24,030 nucleotides of DNA from an uncultured Candidatus Peregrinibacteria bacterium (GTDB lineage Bacteria > Patescibacteriota > Gracilibacteria > CAIRYL01): NCBI GenBank assembly GCA_903882825.1, contig CAIRYL010000083.1:1-24030 (forward strand), given 5' to 3'. The notes beneath the pieces are model-generated. The model saw only the letters and a program-made list of their open reading frames with translations. It searched no databases and had not been told where the DNA came from. This document shows, one piece after another, positions 8,086 to 14,529 of the stretch; the stretch's first letter is position 1; each line of letters begins with the position of its first letter. The translations under genes and the position numbers were made by a program.

Positions 8086-9170
8086 AGCTGTACGATAAAT
8101 CGATCAAAAAATATAGCGCTGTCTTCTGGACCAGGAGATGCTTCTGGATGAAATTGTACCGAATATGCAGGAAGAGAAATATGTCGAATTCCTTCGCACG
8201 TTCCATCATTTAAATTTTCCCAAAGAACTTTCCATCCTTCGGGAAGAGTAGAATAATCAACCATATATCCATGATTTTGACTTGTAATAACACATTCTCC
8301 CGTCTCAGTATTTCGACATGGTTGATTTACTCCACGATGCCCGTACTTCATTTTTTTCGTTTTTCCACCAACCGCCAGTGCCAAAATTTGATTCCCCAAA
8401 CAAATGCCCCAAAAAGGAATTTTTTGGTCTAATGCATATTGAACACTTTTACTCACCACTGGTGCCACCACTTCTGGGTCTCCAGGTCCATTTGAAAAGA
8501 AAACCCCATCAATTTTTTCAGAAATGAGAGAAAGGTCGCTATTCCAAGGGAGACGAATAACCTCAATATTTCGAGATAAAAATTCACGAATAATGTTATT
8601 TTTTACACCAAAATCAAACATTGCAATTCTCTTTTTTTGATGAGGCGGAGTATATATTATTTTTTCAGAAGTAGACACTTCTGCCACAAGATTGACAGTA
8701 TTGGGATCGGTAATATCTTTAAAATCTCGAACGGGAGAATCATCTGGTAAAATTTGTCCGAGCATTGATCCATTATTCCGAAGATGTTGGGTAAGGGCTC
8801 TGGTATCTATACCAGTAATTCCTACAATATTTTTTTCAGTAAGCCAAGCATCAAAACTTTTTTGACCACGAAAATGAGAAAAACTTTCAGAACACTCATT
8901 TACAACAACTCCACGAACAGAAATATAATCGCTTTCAAAATATTTTAAAATACCATAATCATCACGTTCTTCCGACATTACTCCGTAATTCCCAATCATC
9001 GGATATGTAAACACCAAAACTTGTCCTTGAAAACTGGGATCCGTCAAAGATTGTTCATATCCTGCCATAGCAGTACTAAATACGACCTCTCCATCTGTTA
9101 CACCATTTGCGCCAAAAAGCTCCCCCTTCCATACTGTCCCATCTGTGAGTACTAATTTCCCAGGAATCAT
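8082..9170 (-). CDS. carA: carbamoyl-phosphate synthase small (glutaminase) subunit
   Basis: Hydrolyses glutamine and passes ammonia to CarB for carbamoyl phosphate, the precursor of pyrimidines and arginine. 362 residues from the ATG at 9170. N-terminal CPSase_sm_chain domain (LVLTDGTVWKGELFG, STAMAGYEQSLTDPS), then a class I GATase with the Gly-rich FFSNGPGDP, nucleophile Cys257 in FWGICLGNQIL, SQNHGYMVD, and His341/Glu343 in YSVQFHPEAS. All catalytic residues are present. The frame stays open further upstream (to 9362, inside purM); ATGs at 9239 and beyond would add residues unlike the family. The 9239 start has a weak purine-rich GAGAAAGAG before it and remains possible. It follows purM in one operon; carB is not in the window. 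Confidence 0.95.
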   Translation of the reverse strand: MIPGKLVLTDGTVWKGELFGANGVTDGEVVFSTAMAGYEQSLTDPSFQGQVLVFTYPMIGNYGVMSEERDDYGILKYFESDYISVRGVVVNECSESFSHFRGQKSFDAWLTEKNIVGITGIDTRALTQHLRNNGSMLGQILPDDSPVRDFKDITDPNTVNLVAEVSTSEKIIYTPPHQKKRIAMFDFGVKNNIIREFLSRNIEVIRLPWNSDLSLISEKIDGVFFSNGPGDPEVVAPVVSKSVQYALDQKIPFWGICLGNQILALAVGGKTKKMKYGHRGVNQPCRNTETGECVITSQNHGYMVDYSTLPEGWKVLWENLNDGTCEGIRHISLPAYSVQFHPEASPGPEDSAIFFDRFIVQL

Positions 9171-9258
9171 ACGTATATTACAAGAAATATCGGAAGCAAT
9201 GTTGCCGTAATAAAGAATTGGATGCAAGAGAAAGCCCATCTCTTTCTCAATAAATGAC

Positions 9259-10344
9259 CTACTCCACTTCAAATCGTAAAAATTCTTTTTCCCCATAGTA
9301 TCCCCAATTTTTATGAGTAATAACAGGTTCTGCCGTAATTTCTCCAGCAATTTGCGCTTCAACTCCTTGATCTTTTAAAAGTACCACGACTTTTTCTGCA
9401 TCTTGAGGAGATACCACCAACAACATTCCATTCCCGCCATTCCATACTTTGTATAGTTCTTCATCCGATACATTTCCCAATTTTTGGAGCTCTTTCATTA
9501 TTTGTGGCATATCAAAAATATTCGGCAAATACGCACCCAGATGTTTTTTTTTCAGAATGCGAGAAAAATTTCCGGCTATTCCTCCTCCTGTAATATGCGC
9601 AATGCCTTTTATATTCACCTTTGCTGGCATTTTATACCGTCCAAGAATGGAAAGGATTGGAGAGTGATAAATTTTTGCAGGAGTCAAGAGTACCGATCCC
9701 CAGGTTTTTTCTGGTGCGAATGGGCATGAGTCCGAAAATAAAATCCCATTTTCTTTTATAATATGACGCACCAGGGAAAATCCATTTGCCCGAAATCCCT
9801 CTTCTTTTAAAGAAATAACCGTGTCTCCTGGAAGAATATTTTCGCCGGTTATATATTTTTCTTTTTCTACAATTCCAATAGCAGTAGAGTTCCAAATAGT
9901 TTTAGAGAGTGTATTTCCAAGTTCTGCAATTTCTCCACCAGGAATAACCACTTTTTCACGAATACAAGCGCTGGAAAGAGATTCCATCAGAGCACGAATT
10001 TCTTCTGCACGAACACGATTCGTGTCGACCGTATTGGTAATCGCTATCACTTCTGCTCCTACGCAAATCGCGTCATCCACCGTCATCGCCAATAAATCAT
10101 CTCCCAGACCTTCAAAATTTTTCGTTTCGAGGGCAATATCTATTTTTGTTCCGACTCCATCACAATTCATGACCATTAAAAATTCTCCAAAATCCAAAGC
10201 ACCAGCGAATCCGCCTTCAAGCGCCAATGGTTCTCCCATCATACCACTTCGAGATGCAAATGTTTTTAAAGCACACTGATATGCAATTCGAGAGGCTTCA
10301 TCACCCGCGCAAATATCTACTCCTGCTTCTTGATAGGTGGTCAT
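9259..10344 (-). CDS. purM: phosphoribosylformylglycinamidine cyclo-ligase (AIR synthetase)
   Basis: Closes the imidazole ring in step five of purine synthesis: FGAM + ATP to AIR. 361 residues, slightly longer than the ~345 of E. coli. Opens with the family signature YQEAGVDICAGDEA, then CDGVGTKIDIA, LLAMTVDDAICVGAE, PGGEIAELG, the substrate-side HITGGGIAGN, and WNGGNGMLLVV near residue 305 (the usual TFNMGIGM is altered here). First gene of the purM-carA-TPR set; 88 bases (or 19 if carA starts at 9239) separate it from carA. No other purine genes are adjacent. No clear Shine-Dalgarno; the 5' flank is AT-rich. Confidence 0.97.
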   Translation of the reverse strand: MTTYQEAGVDICAGDEASRIAYQCALKTFASRSGMMGEPLALEGGFAGALDFGEFLMVMNCDGVGTKIDIALETKNFEGLGDDLLAMTVDDAICVGAEVIAITNTVDTNRVRAEEIRALMESLSSACIREKVVIPGGEIAELGNTLSKTIWNSTAIGIVEKEKYITGENILPGDTVISLKEEGFRANGFSLVRHIIKENGILFSDSCPFAPEKTWGSVLLTPAKIYHSPILSILGRYKMPAKVNIKGIAHITGGGIAGNFSRILKKKHLGAYLPNIFDMPQIMKELQKLGNVSDEELYKVWNGGNGMLLVVSPQDAEKVVVLLKDQGVEAQIAGEITAEPVITHKNWGYYGEKEFLRFEVE

Positions 10345-10372
10345 ACAAATGACAAAAATAAATTATTTTAAG

Positions 10373-10405
10373 AAAAAGAGAGAAGTTCATGACTCATCTC
10401 TTTTT
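10373..10405 (-). terminator. terminator-like hairpin overlapping the end of the CxxC gene
   Basis: AAAAAGAGA (10373-10381) and TCTCTTTTT (10397-10405) form a 9-bp stem with a 15-base loop that contains the TGA stop of the leftward gene at 10387. On the minus strand the second arm ends in a T run. It would separate that gene from purM, which starts 43 bases further on. Confidence 0.5.
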
Positions 10406-11043
10406 TGACGTGCTGAAGATATAATAGAGAAGAATTTCACCTCCAGAAGGACGAGAAAGAAATATGAAAACTTACGAAAATGATCCAAATTATTCATCTT
10501 CTGATTCTTCATATGCCTCTTCATGCTCTTCACTTCTTTTTTCATAAATGCTCCGAATGCCTTTAGTAAAGGTCCAGATACTTCATGTTTTTTCAAAATC
10601 TTTTCCTCTCCAGTCTCTCGAAAGGCTAATACCTCCAAAAGTCCTGCCGATTCACATTTTGAACAAAAATAAAGAGAAACTTGAATGTTATTTTCCGCAA
10701 AAGATCCTTTTTCAATTTTCGATAATGCTGATGCATCTAATGTTTTTACAGCATCCATTACTTTTTTTTCATCTTTTAAAGAAAATGCCACGAGGTAAAT
10801 ATCCAATGAATTTTTACAAGCGATACATTTTTCACCAAAAAATGACCATATTATTATTCCTATTCCTATAAGAAACAGTCCGTAACCAATAATATCGAGA
10901 GGCAGTGGGATTGGACCAATTCGAAGACCATAAGAAGTAAATAATTCAATACTCACAGAAACAACGCCTATCCCGGCAGTAATAAGTCCAGAGAGAAAAA
11001 TACTCGGATCCAAACCTTTCACAATTTTTTGTTGATTTTCCAT
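10387..11043 (-). CDS. membrane protein with paired CxxC motifs (function unknown)
   Basis: 218 residues. Two N-terminal membrane segments (about 15-36 and 46-69, IIGYGLFLIGIGIIIW) are followed by a soluble part in which CIAC (Cys73, Cys76) and CSKC (Cys127, Cys130) are 50 residues apart, the layout of a split zinc ribbon. The part after residue 160 is basic (MKKEVKSMKRHMKNQ) with a final hydrophobic patch. This would be an inner-membrane protein with a cytoplasmic metal-stabilised domain. I do not recognise the family. It is divergent from the conserved Cys-rich gene at 11221, with which it may share a promoter region. Confidence 0.75.
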   Translation of the reverse strand: MENQQKIVKGLDPSIFLSGLITAGIGVVSVSIELFTSYGLRIGPIPLPLDIIGYGLFLIGIGIIIWSFFGEKCIACKNSLDIYLVAFSLKDEKKVMDAVKTLDASALSKIEKGSFAENNIQVSLYFCSKCESAGLLEVLAFRETGEEKILKKHEVSGPLLKAFGAFMKKEVKSMKRHMKNQKMNNLDHFRKFSYFFLVLLEVKFFSIISSARQKRDES

Positions 11044-11123
11044 AAAAAGATAAAAAATAACAAAGAAACCTTATTCAATACACTTCAAGAATGTCAAATA
11101 AATTCAAAAATAATTTTAATTTT

Positions 11124-11152
11124 TTGTTGTTCATTATTTTTTTTATTATAAT
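11124..11152 (+). promoter_or_regulatory. promoter TTGTTG-17-TATAAT
   Basis: TTGTTG (11124-11129), a 17-base spacer and a perfect TATAAT (11147-11152). Transcription would begin near 11159, leaving a ~60-base leader before the ATG at 11221. The leader contains the small palindrome AGAGTGACTCT and no Shine-Dalgarno. Confidence 0.55.
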
Positions 11153-11220
11153 TTTTAAAAAGAGTGACTCTGTAATTTATTACTTGTTTTTCTTTAAGTT
11201 CTTCCATATATTTATTGCCA

Positions 11221-11877
11221 ATGGATTTTCTTTCACCATTAAAACAACGGCTCGAATCATTCCGAAAAGCATTAGAAAACCCTAAAGCACTCTCATTACA
11301 GACGCTCGAAACTTTTCGTGCACGTATTTTAGAAGAAACCGAGTTGGTTCTTAAAAAATTTGACGCAAAAAAAGAACTCATTCGAATCGCCATCGCTCAA
11401 AAATCAGAATTTTTACATTTTCGAGAAGGAATTTTTTCTATGCTTTTCCCGCTGAAAATTCGTCTTCTTCTTTCTGCTCCTTTTATTTATGGGATGATTA
11501 TTCCGAGTGTATTTTTACATATTTTTTTAGAAATATATCATCAGGTTTGTTTTCGGCTGTATGGTATCCCTTTGCTAAAGCAAAAAGAGTATTTTATTTT
11601 TGATAGACAACATTTACCGTATTTAAATGGTATTGAAAAAGCAAATTGCTGGTATTGTAGTTATTTTAATGGATTAATTGCCTACGCAAGAGCGATTGGA
11701 GCATGTACAGAACGATTTTGGTGCCCTATAAAAAATGCCGAACCTCGGAAAGACGCTCATCATCAATATGTTCATTTTGTGGAATACTTAGAAGGTGAAG
11801 AATATCGGAAAAAAAAGATAGAATTAAGAAAATTTGAGGAATCTTCAGTATCAGAAAAAGAAAATCAAGAAAAATAG
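11221..11877 (+). CDS. conserved Cys-containing membrane-associated protein of unknown function
   Basis: 218 residues from the ATG at 11221. N-terminal helical region (about 1-60), a hydrophobic pair of helices (about 70-110, with PFIYGMIIPSVFLHIFLEIY), then a strongly conserved block: YFIFDRQHLPYLNGIEKAN, CWYCSYFNG with a CxxC, LIAYARAIGACTE, and RFWCPIKNA with a further Cys, His-rich DAHHQYVHF after it, and a charged C-terminus. I recall the same DRxxLxYLNxIEKxNCxYC...YWCPIKHA pattern from conserved hypothetical proteins of many proteobacteria; the function is unknown to me. The Cys/His spacing suggests metal binding or redox chemistry near the membrane. An in-frame TTG two codons upstream is a less likely start. 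Confidence 0.85.
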   Translation: MDFLSPLKQRLESFRKALENPKALSLQTLETFRARILEETELVLKKFDAKKELIRIAIAQKSEFLHFREGIFSMLFPLKIRLLLSAPFIYGMIIPSVFLHIFLEIYHQVCFRLYGIPLLKQKEYFIFDRQHLPYLNGIEKANCWYCSYFNGLIAYARAIGACTERFWCPIKNAEPRKDAHHQYVHFVEYLEGEEYRKKKIELRKFEESSVSEKENQEK

Positions 11878-11953
11878 CTTTTTTCCCTCTTCATAATTCG
11901 TTTTCCTGTATGCTTTTTGAAACAAGAAAAGGTTTCCTTTTTGTGTCTTTTTC

Positions 11954-11962
11954 TGTTACAAT
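11954..11962 (+). promoter_or_regulatory. extended -10 promoter of the pilin-like operon
   Basis: TGT-TACAAT (TG at 11954-11955, hexamer 11957-11962) lies 29 bases before the ATG at 11992. The start point would be near 11969. No matching -35 at 17 bases. The leader is AT-rich with AGAGAG but no proper Shine-Dalgarno. Confidence 0.5.
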
Positions 11963-11991
11963 AGAGAGAAATTTTATAAAAATAAAAATTT

Positions 11992-12888
11992 ATGGGTCGT
12001 GGTTTTTTTTTACTGGGATGGTTCATTTTCTTCTGTTTTTTTTCAGGAATATCAAATATATCTTTGGCAGATACTTCTCTTCCCTTGAACTGGGATAGAT
12101 ATATAAGCGCAAAGTCTGAAATTGCACGCCCAGGAGGAGAAACAGAAACAGAAATTATTAAAAATCTTTTTTGGAGAAACCTCCTTCCTATGTTTCGGTA
12201 TCTTTCTATTGGAGTTTCTCTGGTATTTTTTGCAATTTATGCATCTCGACTCGTTATAAATTTTGGAGAAGAGGAAGAACTCACAAAACAAAGACAAAAT
12301 CTTCTCTTTGGAGTTTTAGGATTTGCGCTTATCGGAATGGCAACCCATGTAGCGCTTATTTTTGATCCGACTGTTTCAAAAGGTGGATCAGGAAACATTG
12401 TAGATATTGCAAAAGTACAAACCGTTTCACAACAAATTATTAATTATTTAGAAATTGGGCTCGGAATGATAGCTCTCGTGGCGCTTCTGTACTCGGCTAT
12501 ACTGCTTATTACCGCCCGTGAAAATGAAGATCAAATTAAATCTGCAAAATCATATTTAAAATATTCGATTATTGGATTTGGAATAGTTGTTTTTGCTGAC
12601 ATTCTCGTAAATCGTATTTTCTATCCAAATTTAGGTTTTACAAATCCAGGAGATCCTCAAATTTCTGCGTTTATTGAAGAAGGAATGGGTGTTATTTCCT
12701 TTCTCTTCCAATTTTTGGCAGCTATTGTATTTATCGCTTTTATTGTTTCTGGATTTTATTTTCTTACAGCACTTGATAACGATGAGCAAAGACAAAAAGC
12801 CAAAAAAATACTTATTTGGAGCGCCGTGGGGGTTCTTCTTATTTTGGTGGCGTATCCTATTACACTTCTCTTTCTTCCTACAAAATGA
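11992..12888 (+). CDS. T4SS pilin-like membrane protein with three tandem two-helix modules (A)
   Basis: 298 residues. A signal peptide (1-26, probable cleavage after SLA) precedes three similar modules at about 65-125, 147-211 and 230-298. Each module has a glycine/alanine-rich membrane helix, a short charged loop running acidic to basic (FGEEEELTKQRQN 91-103, ARENEDQIKSAKS 175-187, ALDNDEQRQKAKK 260-272), then a second helix starting around a conserved Gly (LLFGVLGFALIG, YSIIGFGIVV, WSAVGVLLIL). This helix-loop-helix pattern is that of VirB2/TrbC-type type IV secretion pilins, whose units are normally single. It overlaps the next gene by ATGA (12885-12888). Role inferred: subunit or membrane base of a T4SS-like pilus. 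A different polytopic scaffold is possible. Confidence 0.82.
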   Translation: MGRGFFLLGWFIFFCFFSGISNISLADTSLPLNWDRYISAKSEIARPGGETETEIIKNLFWRNLLPMFRYLSIGVSLVFFAIYASRLVINFGEEEELTKQRQNLLFGVLGFALIGMATHVALIFDPTVSKGGSGNIVDIAKVQTVSQQIINYLEIGLGMIALVALLYSAILLITARENEDQIKSAKSYLKYSIIGFGIVVFADILVNRIFYPNLGFTNPGDPQISAFIEEGMGVISFLFQFLAAIVFIAFIVSGFYFLTALDNDEQRQKAKKILIWSAVGVLLILVAYPITLLFLPTK

Positions 12889-13844
12889 AAGATTTCCTCA
12901 AGGAATATGGCATCATTATCGGGTCATTTCTGAGTGCTACGCTTTTTTTCATGAGTATCAATTCTTTTCATCTTTCTGCGAGTATTACATTACCATTTTC
13001 GCCAGAAAAAGCAGGAATTGAATTTTTAGGAGGACAAAATTTAGCAACGGAAGCTGGACATGATTCTGGTGTCTCACAAATAGGAGAAGTCACTTCTGCT
13101 GTTTTTTTACTTATTAAAAGTACAATGGGAATCATAGCCGTAGCATGGCTGGTATGGACAGGAGTGATGATGGTTTCCTCCGCAAATAAAGAAGATATGA
13201 TCACAAAAGGAAGAAGAATGGCAACGTATACTATTTTAGGTCTCATGATTTTGCTCCTTATAGAGCCAATGGTGATGGACGTTTTTTATGGAGGACGTGA
13301 TATTTCCATTGAAAATACTGGTATTAATGATCTACAAAATGCATATACCAATTTTAGTGTCGAAACACGAGCTCTTGTCTCTTGGATAGAGGCCATTCTT
13401 GTTTTTGTAGCGATGGCGTATCTTATTTTAGCAGGCATGACGATTGTTTTTGCTTTTGGAGAAGAAGATACACTTTCCTCTGGGAAAAAAATGATTCTTC
13501 CTATCTTCTTTGGTCTGTTGGTGATAGCCTTTAATGAAGTAATCGTCGATCAAATTATTTACCGAAGCGTCTATAATGGAAGTCGGGTATTGTTTGATGT
13601 CGGAGAAAATAATGCCAATATTTTTATTAAAGAACTGCTGGGATTGGTGCAATACTTTTTATTTTTTGTGGCAACCATTGCCTTTGCACTGTTAGTATAC
13701 GGAGGATTTTTATATGTTATTTCATTTGGAGATGATGAGCGATCTGGGGTAGGGAAAAAAATATTTATAAATGCAACCATTGGACTCATTATTATTCTCA
13801 TTTCTTTTACACTTACGTATTCCCTGGTAGGACTGAAGTTTTAA
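12885..13844 (+). CDS. T4SS pilin-like membrane protein with three tandem two-helix modules (B)
   Basis: 319 residues from the ATG at 12885, which overlaps the TGA of gene A; an in-frame start 23 codons upstream lies inside gene A and adds a non-hydrophobic tail, so I reject it. A signal-like N-terminus (about 9-32, ending HLSA) is followed by modules at about 68-136, 162-226 and 246-316. Their charged loops align with those of A: SANKEDMITKGRRM, FGEEDTLSSGKKM and FGDDERSGVGKKI, each followed by a Gly-containing helix (YTILGLMILL, IFFGLLVIA, ATIGLIIILI). A and B therefore seem to be paralogues with matching three-fold structure, made from one mRNA with coupled translation. A strong terminator follows. 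Likely a T4SS-derived surface or pilus component; the exact role is unknown. Confidence 0.82.
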   Translation: MKDFLKEYGIIIGSFLSATLFFMSINSFHLSASITLPFSPEKAGIEFLGGQNLATEAGHDSGVSQIGEVTSAVFLLIKSTMGIIAVAWLVWTGVMMVSSANKEDMITKGRRMATYTILGLMILLLIEPMVMDVFYGGRDISIENTGINDLQNAYTNFSVETRALVSWIEAILVFVAMAYLILAGMTIVFAFGEEDTLSSGKKMILPIFFGLLVIAFNEVIVDQIIYRSVYNGSRVLFDVGENNANIFIKELLGLVQYFLFFVATIAFALLVYGGFLYVISFGDDERSGVGKKIFINATIGLIIILISFTLTYSLVGLKF

Positions 13845-13847
13845 TAA

Positions 13848-13877
13848 AAAAAAGCACCAATTTCTTGGTGCTTTTTT
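13848..13877. terminator. bidirectional intrinsic terminator
   Basis: AAAAAAGCACCAA (13848-13860), loop TTTC, TTGGTGCTTTTTT (13865-13877): a perfect 13-bp stem with A and T flanks on opposite sides. It serves both the rightward pilin-like operon (ending at 13844) and the leftward ahpC (ending at 13899). Confidence 0.88.
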
Positions 13878-13898
13878 ATTTTTAAAAAATAAAAGATC

Positions 13899-14441
13899 CT
13901 ACGCTTTTCCAAGTGTTTTTTGACCTTTATTCCAGCCTACAGGACACAGTTCTCCGCTTTTTGCTGCAATAAGGGTTCGAAGTGTTTCGTCAACATTTCT
14001 TCCAATTGGAAGATTATTAATAGTAGCGTGATGAATAATCCCTTCAGGGTCAATAATAAATGTTCCACGAAGACTCATCCCATCTTCATGAAGAACATCA
14101 TACGAAATAGAGATTTCTTTATCGAGATCGGAAACTAATGGAAAATGAATTTTTCCTAAATCTCCTTCTACCCACGCTTTATGTGAATATTCAGAGTCGA
14201 CTGATACTCCAATAATTTGCGCTCCTTCTGCCTCAAATACTTTCGCTTTTTCAGAAAAATCTTTAATTTCTGTGGGGCATACAAAAGTAAAATCGAGAGG
14301 ATAAAAGAAAAGTACTACCCATTTCCCTTTATTGAGATAGTCTTCGTACAAAGAAATTTTTTCAAATTTCCCATTGTGGTAGGCATTTGCCGTAAAATCT
14401 GGAGCTTCTCCAGAAACTCGAGCTACAATATATTCGTCCAT
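13899..14441 (-). CDS. ahpC: 2-Cys peroxiredoxin (AhpC/Prx1 type)
   Basis: Reduces H2O2 and organic peroxides in the cytoplasm. 180 residues from the ATG at 14441. Peroxidatic Cys55 sits in PLDFTFVCPTEI, resolving Cys166 in GELCPVGW, and Arg126 in SLRGTF completes the active site. APDF near the N-terminus and the C-terminal extension after the resolving Cys mark the typical 2-Cys class. An in-frame ATG seven codons upstream (14462) is possible but lies within about seven bases of the predicted -10. The gene has its own extended -10 promoter with a palindrome in the spacer region, and lies just downstream of nadB on the same strand. The electron donor (AhpF or thioredoxin) is not in the window. 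Confidence 0.96.
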   Translation of the reverse strand: MDEYIVARVSGEAPDFTANAYHNGKFEKISLYEDYLNKGKWVVLFFYPLDFTFVCPTEIKDFSEKAKVFEAEGAQIIGVSVDSEYSHKAWVEGDLGKIHFPLVSDLDKEISISYDVLHEDGMSLRGTFIIDPEGIIHHATINNLPIGRNVDETLRTLIAAKSGELCPVGWNKGQKTLGKA

Positions 14442-14467
14442 AAAAATAGGGTTAAAGAACATTCCCG

Positions 14468-14476
14468 ATTATATCA
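14468..14476 (-). promoter_or_regulatory. extended -10 promoter of ahpC (TGATATAAT)
   Basis: On the minus strand TGA-TATAAT gives a perfect -10 hexamer (14468-14473) with the TGn extension (14474-14476). The start point would be near 14461, leaving a ~20-base leader to the ATG at 14441. A start at 14441 rather than 14462 fits this promoter. Confidence 0.6.
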
Positions 14477-14479
14477 AAT

Positions 14480-14494
14480 GGAGAATAATTCTCC
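14480..14494. promoter_or_regulatory. 7-1-7 palindromic operator, Fur/PerR-box-like, before ahpC
   Basis: GGAGAAT-T-ATTCTCC on the minus strand is a perfect inverted repeat of 7-1-7 geometry. It covers the spacer and -35 area of the ahpC promoter. The geometry and the AAT-n-ATT core match boxes of Fur-family regulators (PerR TTATAATnATTATAA), although the outer bases differ. A bound repressor here would block RNA polymerase. Regulator identity is inferred; no regulator gene is in the window. Confidence 0.5.
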
Positions 14495-14529
14495 AAAAAG
14501 AAAATATAAAAGTCACGATATCATTATTT

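Noticed and set aside
9171..9362. N-terminal extension of carA reaching into purM
   Set aside because: The added residues do not resemble CarA; the family normally begins a few residues before LVLTDGT. The ATG at 9239 is kept only as an alternative.
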